Shown here piece by piece: positions 16,685-23,898 of a stretch of 33,196 nt of DNA. Location: IMG/VR virus record IMGVR_UViG_3300042868_008267, positions 1 through 33,196 of that record; one strand, written 5' to 3'. A program made the position numbers and the translations under genes. The stretch's first letter is position 1. Each line of letters starts with the position of its first letter. The notes beneath the pieces are model-generated. The model saw only the letters and a list, made by a program, of their open reading frames with translations, ran no database searches and was not told where the DNA came from. This DNA comes from a virus.

Positions 16685-17467
16685 ATGCGCCTCCCCCTGG
16701 CATTGGTCGCCCTATGCCTAGCGGGTTGCGGCACGGCCAAAAAGGACCCTGCCCCGCCGGTTGTGGTCCAGCCCGCGGTATCCCAGGGGGCGCTTAAGAC
16801 GGTCGGCGAGAAGATCGACCAAGCAGATTCCCGCGTCGCTGCCGCCGTCCAGATCGCCGTCGAGAATAAGGATAAGCCCGCCGTCGTCGAGGCCGAGGGT
16901 AAGCTGGCCCTCTCATACCTCCCGGAGGCCGCCCCCGGCGATCTCGCATACGCCCGCCAAAGGGCCACGGCCCAGGATGCCAAGGCGTACGCCGATCAAA
17001 TGACATACGCCAAGGCATTCCTTGCCAAGATCGACGCGGAATGGAAAGACGCCGAGGCCCAGTCCAAGCGCAATGCCGCCGACCTGGCCGCCTCCCTTAC
17101 CAAGGTTAACCAGCTGGAGGCCCGCGTCGCCGCCGTCCAAAAGGAGGCCGACGACCGAATCCGTAAGATCGAGGCCGAGGCGTCCCGCAATGTATGGACC
17201 CTAACCGCGGCTGCCTTGGCCGTAGCAGGGGCCGCCGCGTCGGCGTTCCTAGGGTTCCGGACCGGCGGGGTCCTCCTCGTATGCGCCGCCTTTTGCGGGG
17301 CGCTCCCTCATATATACGAATCGGAATATTTCCCTTGGGCGACGGGCCTTACCCTGGCGGTCGCAGCGGGCCTCGGCCTATGGCGGTTATACGATTACGT
17401 CCGCGATCTTAACGCCGAGAGGGGTAACGTCCCCTCCCCTCCCCCCAATGTCCCTCCGGCGTCCTAA
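16685..17467 (+). CDS. Lipoprotein with coiled coil and C-terminal membrane anchor
   Basis: A 260-residue protein with a lipoprotein signal (LALVALCLAGCGT, lipobox LAGC, lipidated Cys15). The residue after Cys is Gly rather than Asp, which favours outer-membrane sorting. Residues about 30-168 form an Ala/Glu/Lys-rich periplasmic stalk with coiled coil (about 118-168). Three hydrophobic helices follow (about 170-190, 195-210, 219-236), and then a charged, Pro-rich tail. Outer-membrane lipid anchor, stalk and inner-membrane anchor is the plan of unimolecular spanins such as T1 gp11, which fuse the two membranes at lysis; those have one C-terminal helix, so three would be unusual. The gene overlaps the next by 20 bases. 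Confidence 0.7.
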   Translation: MRLPLALVALCLAGCGTAKKDPAPPVVVQPAVSQGALKTVGEKIDQADSRVAAAVQIAVENKDKPAVVEAEGKLALSYLPEAAPGDLAYARQRATAQDAKAYADQMTYAKAFLAKIDAEWKDAEAQSKRNAADLAASLTKVNQLEARVAAVQKEADDRIRKIEAEASRNVWTLTAAALAVAGAAASAFLGFRTGGVLLVCAAFCGALPHIYESEYFPWATGLTLAVAAGLGLWRLYDYVRDLNAERGNVPSPPPNVPPAS

Positions 17468-17735
17468 AGTTATCGTCCGCAAGCTAGGCCGCGAGGGGGC
17501 CTGGGGCCAATGCCATTACGACCCCGCCTCCCCGACGGTGGAGATTGATCCCCGCCTTGGGGCCAAACGTCGGTTGGAGGTCCTCGTCCACGAGGCCGTC
17601 CATCTATTTTTCGGCCCCGATCTGCCGGAGGCCAAGGTAGACGCAGCGGGTAAGTATATCCGCGACGTCCTATGGGCGCAGAATTACCGCCAGGTCCTCC
17701 TTGAGCCTAACGCCAAACCTCCCCGCATTACTTGA
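17448..17735 (+). CDS. Small HExxH putative metallopeptidase
   Basis: A 95-residue protein with a zinc-metallopeptidase signature HEAVH (His48, Glu49, His52) in LEVLVHEAVHLFF, preceded by two beta strands (KVIVRKLG and TVEIDPRL). Glu61 or Asp65 could be a third ligand. There is no signal peptide, so it should act in the cytoplasm unless released by the holin. Small HExxH proteins of this kind occur in phage genomes with unknown substrates. It lies between the lipoprotein and holin-like genes, overlapping the first by 20 bases and the second through a TTGA junction, so it is co-translated with lysis genes. Confidence 0.65.
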   Translation: MSLRRPKVIVRKLGREGAWGQCHYDPASPTVEIDPRLGAKRRLEVLVHEAVHLFFGPDLPEAKVDAAGKYIRDVLWAQNYRQVLLEPNAKPPRIT

Positions 17736-18109
17736 GCGCCTCGCCAATCAGTCCGGACGACGTCCCGCAATCGGTCAAGGACGGGCTTACCGCGTCGATC
17801 CTCGGCGGGTTGGCAATGGCGGGGCGTCTACTTTTGTCAGAAACGCCGGTGTCGGCGGGTTGGGTAATTCGCCGGATATTGGCGGCGGCGATTACCGCCC
17901 TATTCGTCGGATTCTACGCCCAGGATAATATCGAATCGGTTGCGTTGCGATATTCGGTCGTCGGGGCCGCGGGTTATAGCGCACCGGAATGTCTCGACGC
18001 CCTCTTACGGTTTATCCGCAAACGTGCTAACGCCGAGCTTGGCAAGGCCGCCGAAAAAGTAGGAATCAAAAAACCGAATGCCAAACGAGGAGCGAAAAGG
18101 AAACGGTGA
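17732..18109 (+). CDS. Holin-like membrane protein
   Basis: A 125-residue protein with three hydrophobic stretches (residues about 18-36, 45-62 and 68-85), short loops, and a strongly basic cytoplasmic tail (KKPNAKRGAKRKR). This is the class I holin layout, and the segment GYSAPECLDALLRFI recalls LydA-type phage holins. A holin would permeabilise the inner membrane at a set time to start lysis. The TTG start at 17732 overlaps the preceding stop (TTGA); no ATG is better placed. It overlaps the next membrane protein gene by 32 bases. Confidence 0.65.
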   Translation: MSASPISPDDVPQSVKDGLTASILGGLAMAGRLLLSETPVSAGWVIRRILAAAITALFVGFYAQDNIESVALRYSVVGAAGYSAPECLDALLRFIRKRANAELGKAAEKVGIKKPNAKRGAKRKR

Positions 18110-18401
18110 TCGAAACCTCTTGGTCGTCGTTTGCGTCGTCGTCGTTTCTGCTGCGGTCGTCGCCGTAACGACGTCTTGGATTTGTTCGTACGTCCTCGAC
18201 GGGTTCGCCTCGTCGGATACGATGGTCCTTCTGATAACCGATGCCGGTTTGAAATCGGACGATAAAAAATTGGAGGGCCAGCTTACGACGGCGACGATTG
18301 CATTGCGTACTTGTCGGGACCTCGCAATGGCCCTGGCGGTCGGTTGCGGTATGGTCGGGGCCGCGGCGGGTTGGCGGGTTTTCGGTCGTCGGTCGGACTA
18401 G
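18078..18401 (+). CDS. Two-helix membrane protein of lysis region
   Basis: A 107-residue protein with two predicted transmembrane helices (residues about 13-33, LLVVVCVVVVSAAVVAVTT, and about 80-99, RDLAMALAVGCGMVGAAAGW) joined by a roughly 45-residue, mildly charged loop with two Asp/Lys patches. Both termini are probably cytoplasmic. It could be a second holin or antiholin. The 32-base overlap with the preceding gene implies coupling. It is the last gene before a region with promoter-like sequence. Confidence 0.6.
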   Translation: MPNEERKGNGDRNLLVVVCVVVVSAAVVAVTTSWICSYVLDGFASSDTMVLLITDAGLKSDDKKLEGQLTTATIALRTCRDLAMALAVGCGMVGAAAGWRVFGRRSD

Positions 18402-18462
18402 TATATAAGGAGGAGGCGCAGATCGGTTGCGGGACGGCCCGCCCGGATTGTGCGTATTTACT

Positions 18463-18487
18463 GGGGTTTTCGTATGAAAATACCCCC
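18463..18487. promoter_or_regulatory. Imperfect palindrome upstream of early promoter
   Basis: GGGGTTTTC at 18463-18471 pairs with GAAAATACCCC at 18476-18486, allowing a TA bulge. It lies about 25 bases before a sigma-70-like promoter and could be an operator, or part of a terminator for the late operon. Another stem, GCGGG (18429-18433) with CCCGC (18438-18442), lies upstream without a T-run. Confidence 0.4.
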
Positions 18488-18511
18488 TCGCATTTATTTT
18501 GAAAATTACCC

Positions 18512-18540
18512 TTGAACAAATGAAAATCATTAACCATAAG
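18512..18540 (+). promoter_or_regulatory. Candidate early promoter
   Basis: TTGAAC (18512-18517) and CATAAG (18535-18540) are separated by exactly 17 bases within an AT-rich island that stands out in this GC-rich genome. The position just upstream of the first gene of the early region (ATG 18564) fits an early promoter. The -10 box matches TATAAT at four of six positions. Confidence 0.45.
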
Positions 18541-18563
18541 AGAGGCGTACCAAATAACTACCT

Positions 18564-18809
18564 ATGCGAAAGATTACCTCCGATATGCGCCGCAAGGCCG
18601 CCCACGCCTACGACCTTTGTTACGCCCAATCCGGCGAAATGGACGGCGTTAGCTGGACCGATTACAAAGTAGACGGGACCGGCGTTACCGTTAACGGTTT
18701 CGGTTACTGGGTCCATTCCCGCGAGGAGGTTATCGCAATGGAAATGGACCCCGACACCGATGAAAATTTTGAATTCGACGGCGTTACCTATTGCATTTGC
18801 CCCCTCTAA
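18564..18809 (+). CDS. Hypothetical protein (81 aa)
   Basis: An 81-residue acidic soluble protein, MRKITSDMRRKAAHAYDLCY at the N-terminus, then a strand-rich part (TDYKVDGTGVTVNGFGYWVH) and a C-terminus FEFDGVTYCICPL. No family recognised. As the first gene after the candidate early promoter it may be expressed immediately after entry. Its Cys-x-Cys C-terminal end (CIC) is notable but is not a known metal site on its own. Confidence 0.6.
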   Translation: MRKITSDMRRKAAHAYDLCYAQSGEMDGVSWTDYKVDGTGVTVNGFGYWVHSREEVIAMEMDPDTDENFEFDGVTYCICPL

Positions 18810-18838
18810 TTTCCCAACCCAAACCCAACCCAAACCAA

Positions 18839-19381
18839 ATGAGCAAGCCCGCCCTCCCCTCCCTCACCGTCGCCGGTCGAACCCTCTCCCTCAAGGGATA
18901 CAAATCCGTCGCTTGGATGAGCGAGGAAACCGTATGTTTCACCGCCACGGTCCTCCTCGACGGTAAGATCGTCGGCGAGGCATCTAACGAGGGCCACGGT
19001 GGTTCGACGTTCGTCCGATTCGTCTCGCCTCTCGCGGAATCGACCGCCCAGGAATTCGCCAAGGCCGCCAAGCCTGCCGATTACGGTTGGGGGTTCGTCG
19101 ATACGATGCGGGTCGAGGACCTCGTCGATATCCTCGTCGAAAAAATCGACGTCCAGAAGCAGGAGGAGAAGATTATTAAGAAGATTCGGACCAAGGCAGC
19201 CAAGGAAATGCATTGGGTTAAGACGACGTCGGTTAAGGCCGAATATTACTCCCTTAAGAAACCCCTCGCCTCCGGACACCCCGCCGAAAAGCTTGCCGCC
19301 TTGGTCAAGGCCAAGCCCGATTTTAAGGCGTTCGTTATCGACCTCACCGACGCCGAAATCCTCGCCCATTTCGTTTCCTAA
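18839..19381 (+). CDS. Conserved-looking hypothetical protein (180 aa)
   Basis: A 180-residue protein. The N-terminal half is strand-rich, with FTATVLLDGKIVGEASNEGH and GGSTFVRFV, a pattern I associate with phage proteins of unknown function. The middle is a lysine/glutamate-rich helix (VEKIDVQKQEEKIIKKIRTK). ATG 18839 is chosen over an in-frame ATG at 18791 because the latter overlaps the previous gene, and the leader before 18839 is a G-free, C/A-rich stretch like those of neighbouring genes. Function unknown. Confidence 0.6.
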   Translation: MSKPALPSLTVAGRTLSLKGYKSVAWMSEETVCFTATVLLDGKIVGEASNEGHGGSTFVRFVSPLAESTAQEFAKAAKPADYGWGFVDTMRVEDLVDILVEKIDVQKQEEKIIKKIRTKAAKEMHWVKTTSVKAEYYSLKKPLASGHPAEKLAALVKAKPDFKAFVIDLTDAEILAHFVS

Positions 19382-19415
19382 TCCCAACCGATCACAACCC
19401 GACCCGACCAATCCT

Positions 19416-19649
19416 ATGTCCATCCAGCCCAAAAAGCTAACCGACCAGGAAATCGCCGCAATCGCCGAGGAGGCTTTGCACGCGGCGTTTTCGCTTATCG
19501 CCGAACGTCTCGACCCCGATGCCCGCCACGACCTTGGCGGTTACTTCGGGTATCATATGGAATCCTATGTTGATCGAATCGAGGAGGACCTAAATAGGGC
19601 GGTCCGGTGGGGACAGGCCCACGTCAACGGCGAAACCCCCGAATCCTAA
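19416..19649 (+). CDS. Hypothetical protein (77 aa)
   Basis: A 77-residue acidic, helical protein (LTDQEIAAIAEEALHAAFSL, then HDLGGYFGYHMESYVDRIEE). The frame is open far upstream through the previous gene, but the ATG at 19416 follows a C/A-rich leader and has the TATG context. No family recognised; likely a small cytoplasmic early protein. Confidence 0.6.
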   Translation: MSIQPKKLTDQEIAAIAEEALHAAFSLIAERLDPDARHDLGGYFGYHMESYVDRIEEDLNRAVRWGQAHVNGETPES

Positions 19650-19653
19650 CCCT

Positions 19654-19980
19654 ATGCCCACCCCATACGAAACGACGTTCCCCTGCTATTGCTGCGGGAA
19701 GGACGTCAAACTGTCCAAGGCCCATTTTATCGTTAGCCACGACGGTAACCAATGGATGAGCCATACCGCTTTTATCGCCTATTGTGCGGAACGGAACATC
19801 CCGCATACCGATCCCAACGGCAAGGCCCTTTCGGGCTACGCCGGTTGCGGTTGGAGGCCCGAAACCTACGGCCCGTCGTGCTATGCCCGCAAAAAGAAAC
19901 TCCATAAGGGGCGCACCGTCGAGGTTAAGGGGTCGGACGGCCTCAAGTATCTCTTTATCGACGAATCCCAAACCGCCTAA
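19654..19980 (+). CDS. Cys-rich, possibly zinc-binding protein
   Basis: A 108-residue protein opening with CYCCGKDVKLSKAHFIVSHD (Cys11, Cys13, Cys14), with further Cys in FIAYCAERN, GYAGCGWRP and YGPSCYARK. Several Cys and His residues could form one or two zinc-binding knuckles, suggesting nucleic acid or protein binding. The C-terminus is basic then strand-like (HKGRTVEVKGSDGLKYLFID). No named family recognised. Confidence 0.6.
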   Translation: MPTPYETTFPCYCCGKDVKLSKAHFIVSHDGNQWMSHTAFIAYCAERNIPHTDPNGKALSGYAGCGWRPETYGPSCYARKKKLHKGRTVEVKGSDGLKYLFIDESQTA

Positions 19981-19990
19981 TTCTAGCTTT

Positions 19991-20098
19991 ATGCCTCTCG
20001 CATTTACCGACGCGGACCTCCGCAATTTCCTGGACGTCGTCCTTGGACCGATCTTGGTCCTCGGCCTTATCCTCCTCGCCCCCAAGGTATTCAAGTAA
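19991..20098 (+). CDS. Small single-pass membrane protein (35 aa)
   Basis: A 35-residue ORF, starting at ATG 19991 in the usual TTTATG context and ending TAA 20096-20098. Residues about 13-30 (FLDVVLGPILVLGLILLA) form one transmembrane helix, with PKVFK at the end. Codon use matches neighbours and it fills an otherwise empty gap before a candidate terminator. Early phage membrane peptides of this size are often host-takeover or exclusion factors, but nothing here shows which. Confidence 0.5.
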   Translation: MPLAFTDADLRNFLDVVLGPILVLGLILLAPKVFK

Positions 20099-20115
20099 AC
20101 CGACCAAGATACCGG

Positions 20116-20157
20116 CGCAGGGGGTTGATTTTCATTTCGCCCGCTGCGTCGGTTTTT
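20116..20157 (+). terminator. Candidate terminator before the first methyltransferase
   Basis: CGCAG (20116-20120) pairs with CTGCG (20144-20148); after a G-G mismatch three G-C pairs extend the stem inwards. The 3' side runs into TCGG and then TTTTT (20153-20157). An ACCGA at 20100-20104 can extend the stem with TCGGT (20149-20153) across a bulge. The loop is long, so this is moderate evidence only. Confidence 0.4.
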
Positions 20158-20178
20158 CTAAATCATTCCCCTATCCCT

Positions 20179-21813
20179 ATGCGTTATGTATCCGTATGCT
20201 CCGGAATGGAGGCCGCAACCGTCGCTTGGCATCCACTAGGCTGGACCCCGCTGGCCTTTTCCGAGATCGAACCTTTCCCCAAAGCCCTCCTCCAATACAA
20301 ATACCCAAGTATCCCTAACTATGGCGACCTTACCAAATTCGACGAATGGCCCTTACCAGTTGGAAATGTGGACCTCGTCGTCGGGGGAACCCCCTGCCAA
20401 GCTTGGTCCGTTGCGGGCAAGCGATTGGGCCTCGACGATCCTCGCGGCCGCGTCGCTCTCGCATATGCTGGCCTTATTGAAAAGCACCGACCCCGATGGA
20501 TTGTATGGGAAAACGTGCCAGGCGTCTATTCAGCAGGAAAGCCCGGAGGCGCAGATTTCGCCGCCTTTGTCGGGGCGTTGGCTAAACTCGGGTATCATAT
20601 CGCCTACCGAACGCTTAACGCTGAATACTTCGGAGTCCCGCAGCGACGCCGCCGATGCATACTTGTCGGATATCTTGGAGATTGGCGACCTGCCGCGGCG
20701 GTACTTTTTGAGCCCGAAAGCTTGTGCAGGGATATTGAGAAGGGCCGAAAGGCGAGGAAAGGAATTGCCTCCGGCCCTCAAGGCGGCGCTGGTCCAAGCG
20801 ACCCAAGAGGTTGCTGGTGGGACGGTGGACAGATCAGCCAAACCCTAGACGCAGTCCTTTCCAAGGGCCAAACGATGCCCGAAAAAAACCGTTTCCCTGC
20901 GGTCCTCCAACCCGTATGCGCCACCGGCGAAACGACCCATTGCCTTACCTCGTCCCATCGCGGGTCGGAGGACGGGACGGGGCGAGGAACCCCTATCGAT
21001 ATAGATCGGGCGGCATTTAACCAGGGGGTTAACGCCCAATATACCCCGCATATCGCCGAATCCGAGACGATGGATACCCTCGTTTCCAAGGGTCCCCACG
21101 CGGTTGGGGTTCCGTTCCGCAAAGCTAAACGGGCCTCCACCGATCAGGACGACGAGACTTGGGTCGAGGCCGATACGGCCAATACCCTAAACCTTTTCGA
21201 CCTCGGCGATACGCGGACGACGCACGCAATCGTCGAACCTCGCATTTACGAGAATCATCCTAACGATTCGCGGGTTACAGGTCCGCACGACGTTGCGCCA
21301 ACGGTAACCTCCAGGTATGGGACCGGGGGCGGTAACGTCCCTCTCGTTAATAACGAGGCCGTGCAGCCAATCGCATTCCAACCTGGCAACCTTATGCGTC
21401 GGGCGGGTTCCGATCCCTCGACCGAGGTTTTCCCGACGGTCAAATGCGATACGGGCGACCAATCCCCGCACGTTGCTATGCCTATGGCGTTCGACGCCTA
21501 TAACCAAACGATTTCCGATACGGCGGGGACAATCAATGCGGCCCGGACCGGCGTCCAACACGTCGGCGGCGTCCTTACGCCTATGGCCGTCCGTCGTCTA
21601 ACGCCGGAGGAATGCGAGGCGTTGCAAGGGTTCCCCAAGGGGTATTCTCGTATCCCTTGGAAAGGTAAACCCGCCGACCAATGCCCCGACGGCCCGCGGT
21701 ACAAAGCTTGCGGTAACTCAATGGCGGTTCCCGTTATGGCCTGGGTAGGCCAGCGCATCGCCCTCGTCGATAAACTCATTTCCCAATCCCAACCCGAACA
21801 ACCCAAACCCTAA
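20179..21813 (+). CDS. DNA C5-cytosine methyltransferase (Dcm-type), full length
   Basis: A 544-residue S-adenosylmethionine-dependent methyltransferase that would modify cytosine at C5. Motif I VCSGMEAATVAW is at the N-terminus, the catalytic loop GGTPCQAWS has Cys73, ENV is at 111-113, and FGVPQRRRRC at 151-160. A long target-recognition region follows (about residues 165-470), including CATGETTHCLTSS and DGTGRGTP, typical of phage enzymes. The C-terminal motifs are RRLTPEECEALQGFP and GNSMAVPVMAWVG. ATG 20179 is chosen because motif I begins immediately; the longer 562-residue version adds residues before the fold. It probably protects phage DNA from restriction. Confidence 0.9.
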   Translation: MRYVSVCSGMEAATVAWHPLGWTPLAFSEIEPFPKALLQYKYPSIPNYGDLTKFDEWPLPVGNVDLVVGGTPCQAWSVAGKRLGLDDPRGRVALAYAGLIEKHRPRWIVWENVPGVYSAGKPGGADFAAFVGALAKLGYHIAYRTLNAEYFGVPQRRRRCILVGYLGDWRPAAAVLFEPESLCRDIEKGRKARKGIASGPQGGAGPSDPRGCWWDGGQISQTLDAVLSKGQTMPEKNRFPAVLQPVCATGETTHCLTSSHRGSEDGTGRGTPIDIDRAAFNQGVNAQYTPHIAESETMDTLVSKGPHAVGVPFRKAKRASTDQDDETWVEADTANTLNLFDLGDTRTTHAIVEPRIYENHPNDSRVTGPHDVAPTVTSRYGTGGGNVPLVNNEAVQPIAFQPGNLMRRAGSDPSTEVFPTVKCDTGDQSPHVAMPMAFDAYNQTISDTAGTINAARTGVQHVGGVLTPMAVRRLTPEECEALQGFPKGYSRIPWKGKPADQCPDGPRYKACGNSMAVPVMAWVGQRIALVDKLISQSQPEQPKP

Positions 21814-21825
21814 TCCAATACCCAT

Positions 21826-22086
21826 ATGGGCAAACTCCCGACCATCTACCAGCTTAACGCCGGTAACCATAAGCAGATTAAGCTTATTACGCCGATCTGC
21901 GATTACCGCGCCCGCAAAATCGAGGCCGTCCTGCCGCAGCTTCTCGCCCTTAATAAGGCCGAAAAGACCCAAGTAGACGCCGCCGAGGCCGTCGGCCTTT
22001 CGGTACATACCCTCCGCAATTACCTCGACGTCGCCCGTATCGAATGGCGCAACGTCCGCAAATACACCGTTAACCGTATCCGATAA
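21826..22086 (+). CDS. Small HTH DNA-binding protein
   Basis: An 86-residue basic protein with a helix-turn-helix in its C-terminal half (residues about 47-75, KTQVDAAEAVGLSVHTLRNY), preceded by a helix RARKIEAVLPQLLALNKAEK. The fold resembles Fis/NtrC-type or resolvase-type HTHs that act as nucleoid or regulatory proteins. It follows the methyltransferase after 12 bases and is probably co-transcribed. It may regulate early genes or, less likely, be a control protein for the methyltransferase. Confidence 0.65.
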   Translation: MGKLPTIYQLNAGNHKQIKLITPICDYRARKIEAVLPQLLALNKAEKTQVDAAEAVGLSVHTLRNYLDVARIEWRNVRKYTVNRIR

Positions 22087-22109
22087 CCCAACCTCCCCCG
22101 CCTACCATT

Positions 22110-22370
22110 ATGCCCGATCCCCTCGCCCATCCTCCCGAAATGACAACCCCCCCGGCCCTCCAGATTCGACCCCTACCGCGTTTCTGGTGGTTGTGGCCTT
22201 GGCCCGTCGTCCGCGAGCTATACGAAACCCTTAAGTTTTACGGTATGATCGCTGACCTCGACGACCGGATTATCCGTCGCCAGGAGCGCCAGATTAAGGA
22301 CCTTAACGACGGTATCGAACGCCTGGCCCGTATCGTCCGGCGCAACCGAGACGTCCCTTACCGCGAATGA
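22110..22370 (+). CDS. Hypothetical amphipathic protein (86 aa)
   Basis: An 86-residue protein with a Pro-rich N-terminus, an aromatic cluster RFWWLWPWPVVRELYETLKF (residues about 25-44) that could sit in or at the membrane interface, and a highly charged C-terminal helix (DDRIIRRQERQIKDLNDGIE). ATG 22110 has the TATG context; an in-frame ATG at 22140 is an alternative. It overlaps the next gene by four bases (ATGA). Confidence 0.55.
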   Translation: MPDPLAHPPEMTTPPALQIRPLPRFWWLWPWPVVRELYETLKFYGMIADLDDRIIRRQERQIKDLNDGIERLARIVRRNRDVPYRE

Positions 22371-22672
22371 TTCAAGCCGACCTTTTTGACCGCGACGAGG
22401 GGGCCGTAACCAAGATCGTGGCAAAAGCTTGTTACGCCTTTGTTTGCGTAAATTACCGCGTCCTTACTGGGGATATCATATCCCCCAAGGCGGGCCTACC
22501 CCTGGCGAAATCCATATGCAAGGATTACGAGAAGGAGCTAAAGGCAGCGGGGGCGACCGACGTCGATCTTTCCCCCTATGTCGCCGCCGGGGGTTGGGTC
22601 GGCCTTATGTATACCTATCGGTTCAATAACCGCCTCCAATCCTTCTCGGTCGTACCGCGACCAATGGAATAA
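22367..22672 (+). CDS. Hypothetical protein (101 aa)
   Basis: A 101-residue alpha/beta protein (VAKACYAFVCVNYRVLTGDI, ICKDYEKELKAAGATDVDLS, ending YRFNNRLQSFSVVPRP), coupled to the previous gene by an ATGA overlap and followed two bases later by the endolysin gene. No family recognised. The translational coupling suggests it is made together with its neighbours. Confidence 0.55.
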   Translation: MIQADLFDRDEGAVTKIVAKACYAFVCVNYRVLTGDIISPKAGLPLAKSICKDYEKELKAAGATDVDLSPYVAAGGWVGLMYTYRFNNRLQSFSVVPRPME

Positions 22673-22674
22673 CG

Positions 22675-23106
22675 ATGCGCCGCCTCCTCCTTTCCTTGGT
22701 ATCCTTTATCCCGGCCTTTACCCTGGCCGCCGAGGAAACCCGCCTATTATCCGCAATCGCCCAGGTCGAAACCGGCGACAACCCCGCCGCCGTCGGGGAT
22801 CGGGGCCAAAGCTTGGGGCGGTTCCAAATGGGGGCCAAAGCTTGGGCCGAGGCAAACGATTGGTTAGCCCGACGCGGACGTCGCCCGGTCCCTCGATCAT
22901 CCTGGCGCAACCCGACGGCCCAAGAAATCGCCGCCAAGGCATTCCTCGGCGTATGCCGGGAACGGTTCGCCGCCTATGGTATCAAGGACCCGACCCCGGC
23001 GCAGCTTGCGACCGTATGGAACATCGGGTTTACCGCAGCCAGGTCCCGCCGGTTCCTGCCGACCGATTACGGTTACCGCGTAAGTAATTTATATTTTGCG
23101 AGGTAA
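22675..23106 (+). CDS. Secreted lytic transglycosylase / endolysin
   Basis: A 143-residue peptidoglycan hydrolase. It has a cleavable-type signal peptide (MRRLLLSLVSFIPAFTLA, residues 1-18) and an SLT/lysozyme-like core: AIAQVETGDNP with the likely catalytic Glu32, GDRGQSLGRFQMGAKAW (about 41-57), and ATVWNIGFTAARSRRFLPTD near the C-terminus. The signal peptide means export through Sec rather than passage through a holin pore. It is far from the lysis cassette at 16544-18401 and lies next to the resolvase gene, an unusual place for an endolysin. It may instead act in DNA entry or cell-wall remodelling, though only after synthesis in the infected cell. Confidence 0.75.
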   Translation: MRRLLLSLVSFIPAFTLAAEETRLLSAIAQVETGDNPAAVGDRGQSLGRFQMGAKAWAEANDWLARRGRRPVPRSSWRNPTAQEIAAKAFLGVCRERFAAYGIKDPTPAQLATVWNIGFTAARSRRFLPTDYGYRVSNLYFAR

Positions 23107-23110
23107 TCCG

Positions 23111-23599
23111 ATGCGGGGCAAAACCTTGGCCGTGGCTGCCGCCGATCCTATTCTTATCGCCGTGGACCCTGGCGTATCGGGCGCTTTCGTTTGGTCGGAA
23201 TCGGGCCGCGTCCACGTCGTTAAAATGCCCCCGACCGCAAACGATATCGCCGACCTAATCCGGTCCTTTGCCGCCAAATCGTCCTTGGTCGAATTGCATT
23301 TGGAAAACCCGTCGAAAGGCGGTTGGGGGGCGGTTTCGTCCGATACCATCGGTAAGCTTTTCGAGCAGATCGGGGGCATTCGATACTCCGGCCTCGTCGT
23401 CGGTTGGAAAGTTAACCTCGTCGCCCCGCAAACCTGGCAAGCTGCTATCGGCCTTAAGCGCAACCGAAAGGAAACGCGGACCGCCTGGAAAAACCGCCTA
23501 AAGCAAAAGGCCGAGGAATTGTTTCCCGATCATCCGGTTACCCTTTGGAACGCCGACGCCTTACTCCTTTACCATTTGGCTGCCCGCCGCCTCGTATGA
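23111..23599 (+). CDS. RuvC-like Holliday junction resolvase
   Basis: A 162-residue endonuclease of the RuvC/RNase-H fold that would resolve branched DNA before packaging. Motifs are LIAVDPGVSGAF (catalytic Asp19), VELHLENPSKGG (catalytic Glu65) and a C-terminal WNADALLLYHLAARR with an acidic residue. ATG 23111 follows the endolysin stop by four bases and is preferred over an in-frame TTG at 23096. Its ATGA overlap with the next gene indicates coupling. It belongs with the ERF, exonuclease and SSB-like genes downstream as a recombination set. Confidence 0.8.
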   Translation: MRGKTLAVAAADPILIAVDPGVSGAFVWSESGRVHVVKMPPTANDIADLIRSFAAKSSLVELHLENPSKGGWGAVSSDTIGKLFEQIGGIRYSGLVVGWKVNLVAPQTWQAAIGLKRNRKETRTAWKNRLKQKAEELFPDHPVTLWNADALLLYHLAARRLV

Positions 23600-23898
23600 T
23601 CGACGACGAACCCGACAGTTACCTCGACCAGCTTTACCAGCAAAACGAGATTTTAGAAATGGAAATCCAAATCCAATGCGACGAAAAGGAGAAGCTTCTC
23701 CAGGAAATCGAGCGCCTTAAATCCGCGGCGAAACATCGCATTAAGGAGCTGCGGGCCGTTAAGGCAGCCGGTCGCCGTATGTACGATTTTATCGAGGAGG
23801 GTATTAACGCCGATCTTTTCCACGACGAGGTCCTCGACGCCGCCAACCTGGCCCAAGAAAAATGGTACGATATCGATACCAACCGTTTTAAAAAATGA
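23596..23898 (+). CDS. Coiled-coil hypothetical protein (100 aa)
   Basis: A 100-residue protein that is one long charged coiled coil (residues about 8-55, DQLYQQNEILEMEIQIQCDE then KEKLLQEIERLKSAAKHRIK), followed by a helical region with FIEEGINADLFHDEVLDAAN. The ATGA overlaps on both sides (23596-23599 and 23895-23898) put it firmly in an operon with the resolvase and the second methyltransferase. Likely a dimeric accessory or regulatory protein; function unknown. Confidence 0.55.
   Translation: MIDDEPDSYLDQLYQQNEILEMEIQIQCDEKEKLLQEIERLKSAAKHRIKELRAVKAAGRRMYDFIEEGINADLFHDEVLDAANLAQEKWYDIDTNRFKK

Noticed and set aside
20321-20848. 175-residue + strand ORF inside the large methyltransferase
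   Set aside because: Overlaps a gene with complete catalytic motifs in another frame; its sequence has no recognisable motif.
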